From positions 1-10,748 of the forward strand of contig DKPS01000195.1 in assembly GCA_002471345.1 (NCBI GenBank): a DNA stretch of 10,748 nucleotides, in the 5' to 3' direction. The DNA is from Saprospiraceae bacterium UBA7328. Lineage in GTDB: Bacteria; Bacteroidota; Bacteroidia; Chitinophagales; Saprospiraceae. Numbering within the stretch: position 1 is the stretch's first letter; each line of letters opens with the position of its first letter. Made by a program: the position numbers and the translations under genes. The notes under the pieces were generated by a model. The model was not told the DNA's origin, made no database searches, and was given only the letters and a program-made list of their open reading frames with translations. Below are positions 1 through 7,602 of the stretch, in pieces.

Positions 1-1328
1 TAGAAATGATAGAATGGTTAGAGGGATTTCTCCAAAAATCCAAACTCACTCTATTAATGGTTACTCACGATAGATACTTTTTAGAAAGAGTTTGCAATCA
101 GATTATTGAATTGGACAAAGGAATTCTCTTTCCATATAAGGGAAATTATAGTGACTATCTAGAGAAAAAGGCTACTCGAACACAAGTGGATAATACCGTC
201 CTTGATAAATCTAAAAAACTACTCTATAAGGAGTTAGAATGGATGCGTCGTCAGCCCAAAGCACGTGGGACCAAAGCAAAATCCAGAATTACTGAATATC
301 ATAAAATCAAAGATAAAGTCAGTAGCATCACATATGATGAAGCATTTACAATAGAAGTAGATGCTACTCGATTAGGCAAAAAGATATTGGAGCTATATGA
401 CGTAACAAAGTCATATGACGAAAAAGTAATTCTGAAAGATTTTTGGTATAAATTCAAAAAAGGAGATCGTATTGGGGTAGCTGGGCCGAATGGATCAGGA
501 AAGACTACATTAATCAAAATCCTTACAGGAGAAGTACGTCAAGACTCTGGAAAAAGAGTAGAAGGAAGTACTGTAGTTTTTGGTCATTTCAGTCAGGATG
601 GACTGGATATGAGCAAAGAACATAGAGTGATCGATCACATCCGACAGTATGCAGAATATATCCCTTTGAAAAAAGGACTTAAACTTTCTGCGGAGCGACT
701 TTTAGAGACTTTTATGTTTCCTCGCCCTCAACAACAAGTTTATATTTCTCAGCTGAGTGGGGGAGAACGAAAACGGCTTCATTTGCTTACGATTCTGATT
801 CAAAATCCTAATTTTCTCATATTAGATGAACCTACTAATGACTTGGATATACTGACACTTAATGTATTAGAAAGTTATTTGAAGCAGTTTCCAGGCTGTT
901 TAGTAATAGTTTCTCATGATCGGTTTTTTATGGATAAACTGGTAGACCATATGTTCATTTTCGAAGGAGAGGGAGGTGTGAAAGATTACAACGGCACCTA
1001 CTCAGAGTGGAAATCAGGAAAATACCTAGCGAAGGATGAAATGATTACTTCAAAGTCAACTAGTTCTAAAAAACCTGCACCGCCAAAAGACGTTGATGAG
1101 GATACTGAAGGCTCAAGAAAATTAAGTTACTTTGAAAAGAAGGAATTTTCAGGATTGGAAAAGGAAATTGAAAAATTAGAAAAAAGAAAAGGAGTAATAG
1201 AGGAACAATTTTTGGATACTAATTTGACTTCTCAAGAAATTGAAACGCTCTCTATCGAGTTGGGAGAAATTAGAAATAATATTGATACCAAGGAAATGCG
1301 ATGGCTTGAGCTGTCTGAGTATGTTTAG
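1..1328 (+). CDS. ABC-F family ATPase, Uup-like (5' end cut by window edge)
   Basis: ABC-F proteins are soluble twin-ATPase-domain proteins without membrane segments; many bind ribosomes, and Uup acts in DNA or ribosome processes. Numbering from the first ATG in the window, the piece starts inside the first ABC domain, at its D-loop, followed by the H-loop THDRYF (20-25). An Arg/Lys-rich interdomain linker covers about 50-115. The second ABC domain has Walker A GPNGSGKT (160-167), signature LSGGE (250-254), Walker B with LILDEPTNDLD (271-281, catalytic Glu275) and H-loop SHDRFF (303-308). A charged, Lys/Glu-rich helical tail (about 370-435) fits the Uup-type C-terminal coiled coil. The ATG at 6 is not the true start: the preceding in-frame codon is GAA, there is no upstream stop, and Walker A of domain 1 is missing, so the gene enters from the left. 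It converges with the regulator gene, 22 bases away. The family is certain; the Uup assignment is likely. Confidence 0.95.
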   Translation, partial: EMIEWLEGFLQKSKLTLLMVTHDRYFLERVCNQIIELDKGILFPYKGNYSDYLEKKATRTQVDNTVLDKSKKLLYKELEWMRRQPKARGTKAKSRITEYHKIKDKVSSITYDEAFTIEVDATRLGKKILELYDVTKSYDEKVILKDFWYKFKKGDRIGVAGPNGSGKTTLIKILTGEVRQDSGKRVEGSTVVFGHFSQDGLDMSKEHRVIDHIRQYAEYIPLKKGLKLSAERLLETFMFPRPQQQVYISQLSGGERKRLHLLTILIQNPNFLILDEPTNDLDILTLNVLESYLKQFPGCLVIVSHDRFFMDKLVDHMFIFEGEGGVKDYNGTYSEWKSGKYLAKDEMITSKSTSSKKPAPPKDVDEDTEGSRKLSYFEKKEFSGLEKEIEKLEKRKGVIEEQFLDTNLTSQEIETLSIELGEIRNNIDTKEMRWLELSEYV

Positions 1329-1350
1329 AAGTTAAAATAGAGGCTTGTAT

Positions 1351-1848
1351 CTATATCATCCTAGATAGGGGTCTTGTAAGCCAATTTGATTCTGTCTTTA
1401 CCAGGAGATTCAAGGTATTTTCTGCTTTTTTAGAGAACATCTCTAATTCTTTAAGAACCTTACAGAATTCATTGCTTTTCTCACATTTAGCCTCTACAGG
1501 TGTCATAGCTTTTACTAAGTCAAGAAGAGGATCTAACTCTTTACGTTTTCTATGTGAAATGATCAACTGAAAAACTTTCCATAAATCTTTTTCAGCGACG
1601 TAGTAGTCCTTTCTACATCCTTTTACGCTACTTTTTTTTACTAAACCCCAATGAACGAGGTTTTTGACATTCATATTCACATTCCCACGTGACATTTCTA
1701 GTTTGTTCATGATCTGATCGCAATTCAAGGAGTCAGCACTAATAAGTAAAAAGGCATGGATCTGACCCATTGCTTTATTGACTCCCCAGTTACAGGAGAG
1801 TCGTCCCCATTCTGATACAAATTTTTCTTGAGCTACTTCTAATTGCAT
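1351..1848 (-). CDS. GbsR/MarR-family transcriptional regulator
   Basis: This 165-residue protein is a winged-helix DNA-binding regulator of the GbsR branch of MarR proteins. The N-terminal pattern FVSEWGRLSCNWGVNKAMGQ (10-29) is the family's opening helix. The winged helix follows: IHAFLLIS, then the recognition segment around MSRGNVNMNVKNLVHWGLV (48-66), then a wing with GCRKDYY. The second half is a long helical stretch rich in Lys and Glu (about 90-155), the usual dimerisation region. The ATG start puts the WG motif at the distance from the N-terminus expected for Bacteroidota members. An AGAAGG stretch is 16 bases upstream, too far for a good ribosome site. It is transcribed towards the ABC-F gene and lies 143 bases downstream of the HEAT/cyclophilin gene on the same strand. 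Its targets cannot be told from sequence; autoregulation through the inverted repeat just upstream is possible. GbsR itself governs glycine betaine synthesis in Bacillus, but no betaine genes are visible here. Confidence 0.92.
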   Translation of the reverse strand: MQLEVAQEKFVSEWGRLSCNWGVNKAMGQIHAFLLISADSLNCDQIMNKLEMSRGNVNMNVKNLVHWGLVKKSSVKGCRKDYYVAEKDLWKVFQLIISHRKRKELDPLLDLVKAMTPVEAKCEKSNEFCKVLKELEMFSKKAENTLNLLVKTESNWLTRPLSRMI

Positions 1849-1860
1849 AGTCTTATGAAA

Positions 1861-1891
1861 ACTGCCTTCTTTTTGCTGAATAGACGGCAGT
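1861..1891 (-). promoter_or_regulatory. inverted repeat upstream of the GbsR-type gene, candidate operator
   Basis: ACTGCC (1861-1866) and GGCAGT (1886-1891) are perfect 6-base inverted arms separated by 19 bases. They lie 12 bases before the regulator's start codon. A dyad at this position could be an autoregulatory operator for a dimeric winged-helix protein, or a hairpin in the mRNA leader. No clear Bacteroidota promoter (TTTG, then TAnnTTTG) could be placed beside it with confidence. Confidence 0.3.
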
Positions 1892-1935
1892 CCTTATCTA
1901 AATGTCGAAGTCGCCTATTTTGTTTAAATCAAAGT

Positions 1936-1972
1936 AAAAAAAATGAAAAAAGATTGATTCATATAATTATAT
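1936..1972 (-). terminator. possible weak terminator after the HEAT/cyclophilin gene
   Basis: Reading the minus strand downstream of the stop at 1992, there is a perfect 12-base palindrome ATATAATTATAT (1961-1972). After a 9-base spacer come a T6 run (1951-1946) and a T8 run (1943-1936). T-rich tracts after a dyad fit intrinsic termination, but the stem is purely A/T and would be unstable, so this is a weak call. The rest of the 1849-1991 gap is AT-rich with no other recognisable element. Confidence 0.22.
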
Positions 1973-1991
1973 CAGACGTGTAAAATCACAA

Positions 1992-4001
1992 CTAATTATA
2001 TTTTAATATTCTAATATCTTGAATAATATCACCAACTCTCATGTCTTTGACAACATCCATTCCTTCTGTGACTTTTCCAAAGATAGTATATCGTCCATCT
2101 AAATGAGGCGTGGGAGAGTGTGTGATAAACCACTGCACACCTTCTGTGTGAATGCCAGCAGAAGCCATACCAATATATCCTTCAGAGTCATAATATCGTT
2201 GTGGAAATTCTGATCGGATCGTGTAATCTAGACTCCCATAACCATCTCCTCTAGGGCAACCTCCTTGTATTACAAAATTGCTGACAACACGATGAATGTA
2301 TTTCCTATCGTAATAATTATTATCTGTGAGTTCTATGAAGTTAGCCACAGTGGCTGGAGTCAAATTTGGAGACAGTTCAACAGTGATTCTACCTTTGGTA
2401 GTTACTATTATTGCTATTGGTGTATTTGAAATATTTTTAAGAGTAGACCAATTGAGCGGTTTTGCTTGATCTATCGCATTATCACCATTGTTATATGAAG
2501 TAAGTGCTGCAAGTGCATCCTTTAGAGATTTGCGCGCCTCTATGGATTCTGAACCAGTGAGTTGAGTAATCTTATTTGCAAAAAACAATGAATCTGTAAA
2601 CACCTCTTTTAAACTCTCAGAATTGCTAGTTAAAAATATGGCCGCTGCTGCTGTTTCTCCTAAATCACCGCCATCAATCTGATTTTTTAGATAAGTCATA
2701 ATATCTGTTTTGACTGTCTCTTGTGCCCTTCGGGTTCTGAAAAGGTTTCGGAAATTTGATGAGGATAGAATATTCGTCAATGGATCAATAGACATAGTTC
2801 GAACCACATTAGAAGGTTCTGCAGCCAAAAGATCAAGTATTCTTTTATAATTTGCAGGATCAGCACTCAAAGCACTCAAGAAAAATGCTTTTTTATAATC
2901 CGTTGCAGCATTGTTGTATTCATTTATAATTTGTTGAGAAATAATGCCTTTAGTATTTCTATATGAAAAGGGAGTAGAAGCTAAAGATGCTCTCAATAAT
3001 TCTGCTCTAATTTCGCTATCAGCAATAGTCTGAGTTAACTCTCTTAGTTGAGTGGTATGTCTTCGTTGTGCTTTCAAGTTTATAACTGAAAGAGCATTTA
3101 GAGCAACTCCAAAATCAGAATGGCTGATATAGGGAAAGAGTGAATCTACCAAAAGTGGTTCATTAGATTCTCGCAACCCTCTAATCAGATTTACTTTAAC
3201 TCTATTGTCCTGATCGGATTTTAATGTAGTTAACAGGTTGTTATACAACTCTGAATCGCTGATTTTGGCCAATGCATTTGCCAAACAAATTCTAATTCGA
3301 GGATCCGGTTCTTCATTCAATACTTGAAGTAATTGGAATTTATACTCATCAAGATCGATATTTCTCGCTCTCAGAATGTAATTCGCAGCAATCACCCTTG
3401 CCTCGATTGGGAAAGCACTATTGATTACCATTTCAGCCATCCGAGTTGTTCCCTCTGGAGAGGTAATTCCTCTCAATGCAAATCTATAAATACCACGTGC
3501 CTGACCCAATAGTAACTGATTATCCTCCAGGTTATAAGTGGATGTAGAGGCCATATATTCTAGCATCTTTTGATCACCACATTTACCTACCGCTTCGAGG
3601 ATAGTGCTATTTATTTCAGAATTCACATTATCTTCATCAGAATCAAATGCTTCTAATAATGATTGGGCAGAAGACAGATTGCCAGTCTGCCCCAGAGAAT
3701 ATGCAGCTGCCGTTCTGACTTTTATATTTTTATCAAAAAGAAGAGACTCTAATTCTTCTATTGAAGATTCTGATTGAATAGATGAAAAAGCTGAAGCAGC
3801 AAGATATCTATAGGTTGCACTTTTATGTTGGAAGTAAGATTTAAGACTATCAATGGATTGACGATTTTGGAGGCTATATATTTTTTGAACCTCTTCATCA
3901 GCGAGGTCTATGATGACTTCCTCGTGGTTGTCTTCTGGAACAGGTACACATGATGTAAAAAACAAGAAAAAAATGAATGCCCAACCTAGATAACTCTTCA
4001 T
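1992..4001 (-). CDS. HEAT-repeat lipoprotein with C-terminal cyclophilin-type peptidylprolyl isomerase
   Basis: This 669-residue envelope protein has a lipoprotein signal ending FFTSC, with the acylated Cys at 18. Residues about 35-480 are repeated helical pairs of the HEAT type; one example is around 82-105 with the pattern LLFDKNIKVRTAAAYSLGQ. Such solenoids usually serve as protein-binding scaffolds. Residues about 527-669 are a cyclophilin domain: IVTTKGRITVEL, TVANFIEL, IHRVVSNFVIQGG (569-581), GVQWFIT (621-627) and HLDGRYTIFGKV (633-644). By alignment with human CypA, Arg55, Phe60, Gln63, Phe113 and Leu122 are kept (here R571, F576, Q579, F625, L634), while Met61 is Val, Trp121 is His and His126 is Tyr. 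An active isomerase is therefore likely, probably helping proteins fold in the periplasm or at the outer membrane. The gene stands alone, divergent from the acetyltransferase gene across 57 bases. Its client proteins are unknown. Confidence 0.92.
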   Translation of the reverse strand: MKSYLGWAFIFFLFFTSCVPVPEDNHEEVIIDLADEEVQKIYSLQNRQSIDSLKSYFQHKSATYRYLAASAFSSIQSESSIEELESLLFDKNIKVRTAAAYSLGQTGNLSSAQSLLEAFDSDEDNVNSEINSTILEAVGKCGDQKMLEYMASTSTYNLEDNQLLLGQARGIYRFALRGITSPEGTTRMAEMVINSAFPIEARVIAANYILRARNIDLDEYKFQLLQVLNEEPDPRIRICLANALAKISDSELYNNLLTTLKSDQDNRVKVNLIRGLRESNEPLLVDSLFPYISHSDFGVALNALSVINLKAQRRHTTQLRELTQTIADSEIRAELLRASLASTPFSYRNTKGIISQQIINEYNNAATDYKKAFFLSALSADPANYKRILDLLAAEPSNVVRTMSIDPLTNILSSSNFRNLFRTRRAQETVKTDIMTYLKNQIDGGDLGETAAAAIFLTSNSESLKEVFTDSLFFANKITQLTGSESIEARKSLKDALAALTSYNNGDNAIDQAKPLNWSTLKNISNTPIAIIVTTKGRITVELSPNLTPATVANFIELTDNNYYDRKYIHRVVSNFVIQGGCPRGDGYGSLDYTIRSEFPQRYYDSEGYIGMASAGIHTEGVQWFITHSPTPHLDGRYTIFGKVTEGMDVVKDMRVGDIIQDIRILKYN

Positions 4002-4058
4002 AAAGATTGTAATATTTTGAAAAAATACAATATCGAGCCTCTAAAATAATGTGATTAG
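4002..4058. promoter_or_regulatory. divergent intergenic region, promoters for both flanking genes
   Basis: Only 57 AT-rich bases separate the start codons of the HEAT/cyclophilin gene (-) and the acetyltransferase gene (+), so promoters for both must lie here or inside the genes. On the plus strand a TTTG at 4016-4019 could serve as the Bacteroidota -33 element. The TA-containing sequence that follows (TAAAATAATG from 4042) is a poor match to TAnnTTTG and spaced a little too far. The location is inferred from gene layout; no exact element is claimed. Confidence 0.4.
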
Positions 4059-4637
4059 ATGGAAATGACAGAAAAACAAAAAATGCTCTCAGGTCATCAT
4101 TATAATTCAAGGGATCCAGAGCTCTTAGAAATGTATCATAATGCTAGAAAATTACTTAAAGAATATAATCATCTTGATTCTGAAAGGATGAAAAGAAGAA
4201 ATGAAATTATGATCGAGTTATTTAGTTTCACTGGTGATGGAGTATGGATTGAAGCTCCATTTTTTTGTGATTATGGAGAAAATATTTCTATAGGTAGAGG
4301 CACTTTCATTAATGTCAATTGTATGTTTTTAGATAATAATAAGATCACTATTGGCGAAAATGGATTGATAGCTCCTTATGTACAAATTTATACTGCTAGT
4401 CATCCGCTTAGAGCATCAGAAAGGATCATTGAGCATAATGGTAGGTCTAGTTACAAAACAATAACAAAACCTGTTGCGATTGGTGATAATGTTTGGGTTG
4501 GGGGGAACACAATAATTTTTCCTGGGGTCAAAATAGGTGATAATGTGACGATTGGTGGAGGAAGTGTTGTAACTTCTGATATTCCAAATGATGTTTTTGC
4601 ATTTGGAAATCCATGTAAGGTACAGAAGGAATTATAG
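4059..4637 (+). CDS. sugar O-acetyltransferase, maltose/galactoside type (left-handed beta-helix)
   Basis: This cytoplasmic enzyme family transfers acetyl from acetyl-CoA to a hydroxyl of sugars such as maltose, glucose or galactosides (Maa/LacA/NodL). The N-terminal region (about 5-60; MTEKQKMLSG, YNSRDPELLEM) is the Mac helical domain. From about 70 the protein is a hexapeptide-repeat left-handed beta-helix, visible in ISIGRGTFIN, ITIGENGLIAP, VAIGDNVWVGGNTII and VKIGDNVTIGGGSVV. The catalytic His is in YTASHPL (His115), matching LacA numbering. At 192 residues it is full length for the family. The first ATG is at 4059, but the third codon is also ATG (4065), and family proteins typically begin MTEKEKML, so the true start may be 4065. 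It is a single plus-strand gene between minus-strand genes, ending 17 bases from the sulfatase stop. The real acceptor sugar cannot be told. Confidence 0.93.
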   Translation: MEMTEKQKMLSGHHYNSRDPELLEMYHNARKLLKEYNHLDSERMKRRNEIMIELFSFTGDGVWIEAPFFCDYGENISIGRGTFINVNCMFLDNNKITIGENGLIAPYVQIYTASHPLRASERIIEHNGRSSYKTITKPVAIGDNVWVGGNTIIFPGVKIGDNVTIGGGSVVTSDIPNDVFAFGNPCKVQKEL

Positions 4638-4654
4638 CATTGTTGAGCAGATAC

Positions 4655-6280
4655 TCAAATATCTCCCCCAGGAGTTGGAAACTGCAACTGTACTTCTTTA
4701 GAATATTTTTCCCACTCAGCTATAAGTTCAGCATATTTTTCAGGATGCTTACTCTGGAGATCAATTTGTTCTGAAATGTCGGTTTCAAGGTCGAATAACT
4801 CAAAATTCTTAATATCAAATGGTTTTTTAGAATTTACAATTTTCCATTTGTGCTTTTTCACCATGGCATGGCTGAAATGCTCGAAGACAAAGACATGGTC
4901 TTCGGAGTGGATATTTTCCTTTTCTTTTCGAAGAAAGGGCAATATTGATTCTCCTTTTAAAGGATAAAGGTCATTTTTGGCTTTTGGATATGAAGTGTTT
5001 GCTAATTCAAAAATTGTTGGAGCTATGTCCTGTACAGTCGCGTATTCTGGATTGATTTCATTTTTCGCTTTAACTAAAGGGCTACTTATTATCAATGTAG
5101 TATTGGTTCCTCCTTCTGTAGCATAGTCCTTAAAATATTTAAAAGGTGCAGAACCAGCTTCAGCCCACTGAGGACCATATGACACGTAGGAATCTTCTTT
5201 GCCCATTCTATCTACATCGTCATTATAATATTCTTGAAGAACTTTGAAATTCTCTGAATAGTAAAAATCTCTATGAGCGGCTCCATTATCTGACATGAAT
5301 ATTATAAATGTGTTTTCAAGCTCATTTTTATCCTCTAGATATTGGATTAGTCTACCAATGTTTTCGTCTAAATTAGAAACCATACCTGCATAGAGTTCCA
5401 TTTTTCGAGCTTCTATTTTTTGCTGTTTTTCAGTTAATGAGTTCCATGGTTTTACTGATTCATGAAGTGGAGGTGATTCTAAATTTTGAGGAATGATTTT
5501 TAACTCTTTTAGAGATTTCATTCTCTTCTCTCTCAACTCTTCGTATCCACTGTCATATTGTCCCTTGAATTGATCTGAATACTTCTCATCTACCTGTAAT
5601 GGCCAGTGAGGTGAGGTGTAAGCTGCATAGACGAAAAATGGTGAGTCGTCATGTGAATCAAGGTAGGAGAGGATCTTATCTGTATAAAAATCTGTTGAAT
5701 ATGCACCTTCTGGCCAAGATGCTTTTTTGCCATTTTCTCGATACAAAGACTTTCCCGATCTAAGGACATTCTGATCACTGTAATGATTGCCAGCACCAGG
5801 AATAAGTGCAAATGATTGGTCAAATCCTCTTTGCGATGGATCAGATAAAGAATCGGAACCAAGATGCCACTTGCCTGACATATAAGTATTATAACCAGCT
5901 GATTTTAAAACTTCAGGTATTGTTGCAATGCGATCGGTCAGTCTTCCTTCATATCCAAAATGTTCAGTTCGATTCCCTTGAGCTCCGATTCCGGCTATAT
6001 GATTATCATTTCCGGAGAGAAGCATTGCTCTGGTAGGAGCGCACAAAGGGGAAGTATGAAATCTTGTAAAGCGAATTCCTTTTCTGGCTAAAGCATCAAT
6101 ATGTGGAGTTGGAATATCACCGCCATAACAACTGATATCCCCATAACCCAAGTCATCAGCGACTATAAGGAGAATATTTGGTTTTTTCTGTTGAGAAATA
6201 TTGCTTTTATCAGTCGATTCACATGATATAAAAAAAGCAATTAGTACAAAGTAAAGCATACAAGTTCTGTAACCATTCAT
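4655..6280 (-). CDS. lipoprotein arylsulfatase (formylglycine type, Pseudomonas AtsA-like)
   Basis: This enzyme hydrolyses sulfate esters. Its signal peptide ends in a lipobox, FFISC (Cys20), so it is probably anchored in the periplasm or at the cell surface. Active-site residues can be matched to Pseudomonas aeruginosa arylsulfatase: Asp42-Asp43 in ADDLGYGD (metal), Cys80 in the CAPTR signature (converted to formylglycine), Arg84, Lys137 and His139 in GKWHLG, His225 in SPHWPLQ, Asp331-Asn332 in SDNGA, and Lys384 in APFKYFK before TEGG. The middle region (about 240-300; QYDSGYEELREKRMKSLKEL, ARKMELYAGMV) is also characteristic of the AtsA-like group. It is 541 residues and looks intact. It is the last gene of the five-gene block, starting 9 bases after the stop of the PLP-enzyme gene. 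No maturation enzyme (FGE or radical-SAM anSME) is in the window, so it must be encoded elsewhere. The substrate is unknown; sulfated algal polymers or small sulfate esters are plausible. Confidence 0.94.
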   Translation of the reverse strand: MNGYRTCMLYFVLIAFFISCESTDKSNISQQKKPNILLIVADDLGYGDISCYGGDIPTPHIDALARKGIRFTRFHTSPLCAPTRAMLLSGNDNHIAGIGAQGNRTEHFGYEGRLTDRIATIPEVLKSAGYNTYMSGKWHLGSDSLSDPSQRGFDQSFALIPGAGNHYSDQNVLRSGKSLYRENGKKASWPEGAYSTDFYTDKILSYLDSHDDSPFFVYAAYTSPHWPLQVDEKYSDQFKGQYDSGYEELREKRMKSLKELKIIPQNLESPPLHESVKPWNSLTEKQQKIEARKMELYAGMVSNLDENIGRLIQYLEDKNELENTFIIFMSDNGAAHRDFYYSENFKVLQEYYNDDVDRMGKEDSYVSYGPQWAEAGSAPFKYFKDYATEGGTNTTLIISSPLVKAKNEINPEYATVQDIAPTIFELANTSYPKAKNDLYPLKGESILPFLRKEKENIHSEDHVFVFEHFSHAMVKKHKWKIVNSKKPFDIKNFELFDLETDISEQIDLQSKHPEKYAELIAEWEKYSKEVQLQFPTPGGDI

Positions 6281-6289
6281 AACCTGTTT

Positions 6290-7561
6290 TTATATAGCTT
6301 GAATAATCTCTAATGCTTTATCTATTTCAGCCTCACTGTTATAAATATGAGTACAATGCCTCATCAGTTCACTACCTACTGATCTAGGTTGCATTTTCGC
6401 CGTATCCCAGAGATGTTTTTGTAATTGAGGTCCAGTCATTCCTTCTACCTTATAAGTAACCATACCTGCACTCATATTAGGATGAGTAGAAGAGACAATT
6501 GTCACTTTCTGAATTTCCTTAAGGCCTGATCTAAGGTGGTCACCCAGATGTTTTATTCTTTTGATCCATTTATTATGACCAATAGTATTGTAAAAATCAA
6601 TTGATGCATCTAGACCTACAACTAAAGATTGATTGGTTGTTCCATTTTGCATTAAACGAAATCCATGATCGTCTTTGTGATCCCAATTATAACTAGCAAT
6701 GGTAGACCAAATTTGATCTACAGATTCATTATTTACATATAAAATTCCATTTCCTCCTGGAGCTAACATCCACTTATGAAGACTTGAGTAATAAGCATCA
6801 CAGCCTATGTCTTTTACATCAACATTAATCTGCCCCACAGTCTGTGCTCCATCTAATACTGTGAATATACCTCGTTTCTTAGCTTCTGCACATATCTGTT
6901 TTACTGGCATAATAACTCCATATACAGATACTATATGAGGTATTGCAATGACTTTAGTACGACTTGTCACTTGACTCATTACGGAATCAACAATCTCTTG
7001 CGGATCGTTTGCAGGGACAGGCATCTTTGCTTCTTTGTATATACAACCTTGACGCTTTGCCAACATCCTCCAAACTCCAAAACCTCCACCATGTTCTTGA
7101 TCAGTATTTATTAATTCATCACCTGCTTTTAAATCTAAACCCTGTCCAATATAGTTCATGCCAAATGTGGCATTCGGTATTAATGATATTTCTTTAAAAT
7201 CAGCATTTATGACTGCTCCAACCTTTTGTCTTATTTCTTCATGTTTGAAATAGCCACTGAGAAGGGTAGGACCTGGGTCATTTTTTTTATAATCGGTTTC
7301 GGCTCCATGCACTGTACTATACAGCATATCAGATATGACCTTATTCATAGTGTATCCTGACATTGGTCCCATGGTTCCATTGTTAAAGTAGGTCTGCCCT
7401 TCTTTAAGTGGAAACTGTATCCTTATGTTCTTCCAAAATTCTTCCACAGATTCGGAAGTATCAATATTACTTAAAGAGTAAGATTTATCAATCCCTTTTA
7501 CATATGGAATCGCTAATGAAGAGAGTGCTGAAGTCTTTAGGAAATTTCGTCTAGTTGTCAT
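6290..7561 (-). CDS. Tat-exported PLP-dependent class V aminotransferase-fold enzyme (isopenicillin-N-epimerase-like)
   Basis: The protein opens with a twin-arginine signal, TTRRNFLKTSALSSLAIPYV, implying folding with cofactor in the cytoplasm and export through Tat. The rest is a class V (cysteine desulfurase/isopenicillin N epimerase) PLP fold. YFNNGTMGPM (58-67) is the N-terminal glycine-rich element, His157 in TDQEHGGG should stack on the PLP ring, Asp237 in VLDGAQ binds the pyridine nitrogen, and Lys263 in SSLHKW forms the Schiff base. Arg401 in MRHCTHIYN is the likely substrate-carboxylate ligand. At 423 residues including the signal it is full length. No Cys loop typical of cysteine desulfurases is evident, so an epimerase, lyase or aminotransferase acting on an amino acid or peptide is more likely. 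It follows the candidate anti-sigma gene by 41 bases and precedes the sulfatase gene by 9. The exact reaction cannot be told from sequence. Confidence 0.9.
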   Translation of the reverse strand: MTTRRNFLKTSALSSLAIPYVKGIDKSYSLSNIDTSESVEEFWKNIRIQFPLKEGQTYFNNGTMGPMSGYTMNKVISDMLYSTVHGAETDYKKNDPGPTLLSGYFKHEEIRQKVGAVINADFKEISLIPNATFGMNYIGQGLDLKAGDELINTDQEHGGGFGVWRMLAKRQGCIYKEAKMPVPANDPQEIVDSVMSQVTSRTKVIAIPHIVSVYGVIMPVKQICAEAKKRGIFTVLDGAQTVGQINVDVKDIGCDAYYSSLHKWMLAPGGNGILYVNNESVDQIWSTIASYNWDHKDDHGFRLMQNGTTNQSLVVGLDASIDFYNTIGHNKWIKRIKHLGDHLRSGLKEIQKVTIVSSTHPNMSAGMVTYKVEGMTGPQLQKHLWDTAKMQPRSVGSELMRHCTHIYNSEAEIDKALEIIQAI

Positions 7562-7602
7562 CTTAGAAAGATAGACAAAGTTTTAAAAGTATTTCTTAGA
7601 AT

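Noticed and set aside
1342..1382. Possible bidirectional terminator between the ABC-F and regulator genes: GGCTT...AAGCC arms enclosing TATCTA...TAGATA.
   Set aside because: The arms are short and A/T-rich, the outer pair is not continuous with the inner one, there is no clear T-run on either strand, and most of it lies inside the regulator's coding end.
3898..4110. Open frame on the minus strand spanning the divergent gap.
   Set aside because: It overlaps the signal region of the lipoprotein gene and the start of the acetyltransferase gene in other frames, and the product has no domain-like features; it is a shadow frame.
4643..4658. TTGAG-CAGATA-CTCAA hairpin between the acetyltransferase and sulfatase ends.
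   Set aside because: The stem is only five base pairs with no T-tract after it on either strand, so it is not supportable as a terminator.
5590..5862. Open frame of 90 codons within the sulfatase gene on the same strand.
   Set aside because: It lies wholly inside a well-conserved part of the sulfatase (residues about 140-230), in another frame, with low-complexity His/Ile-rich content.
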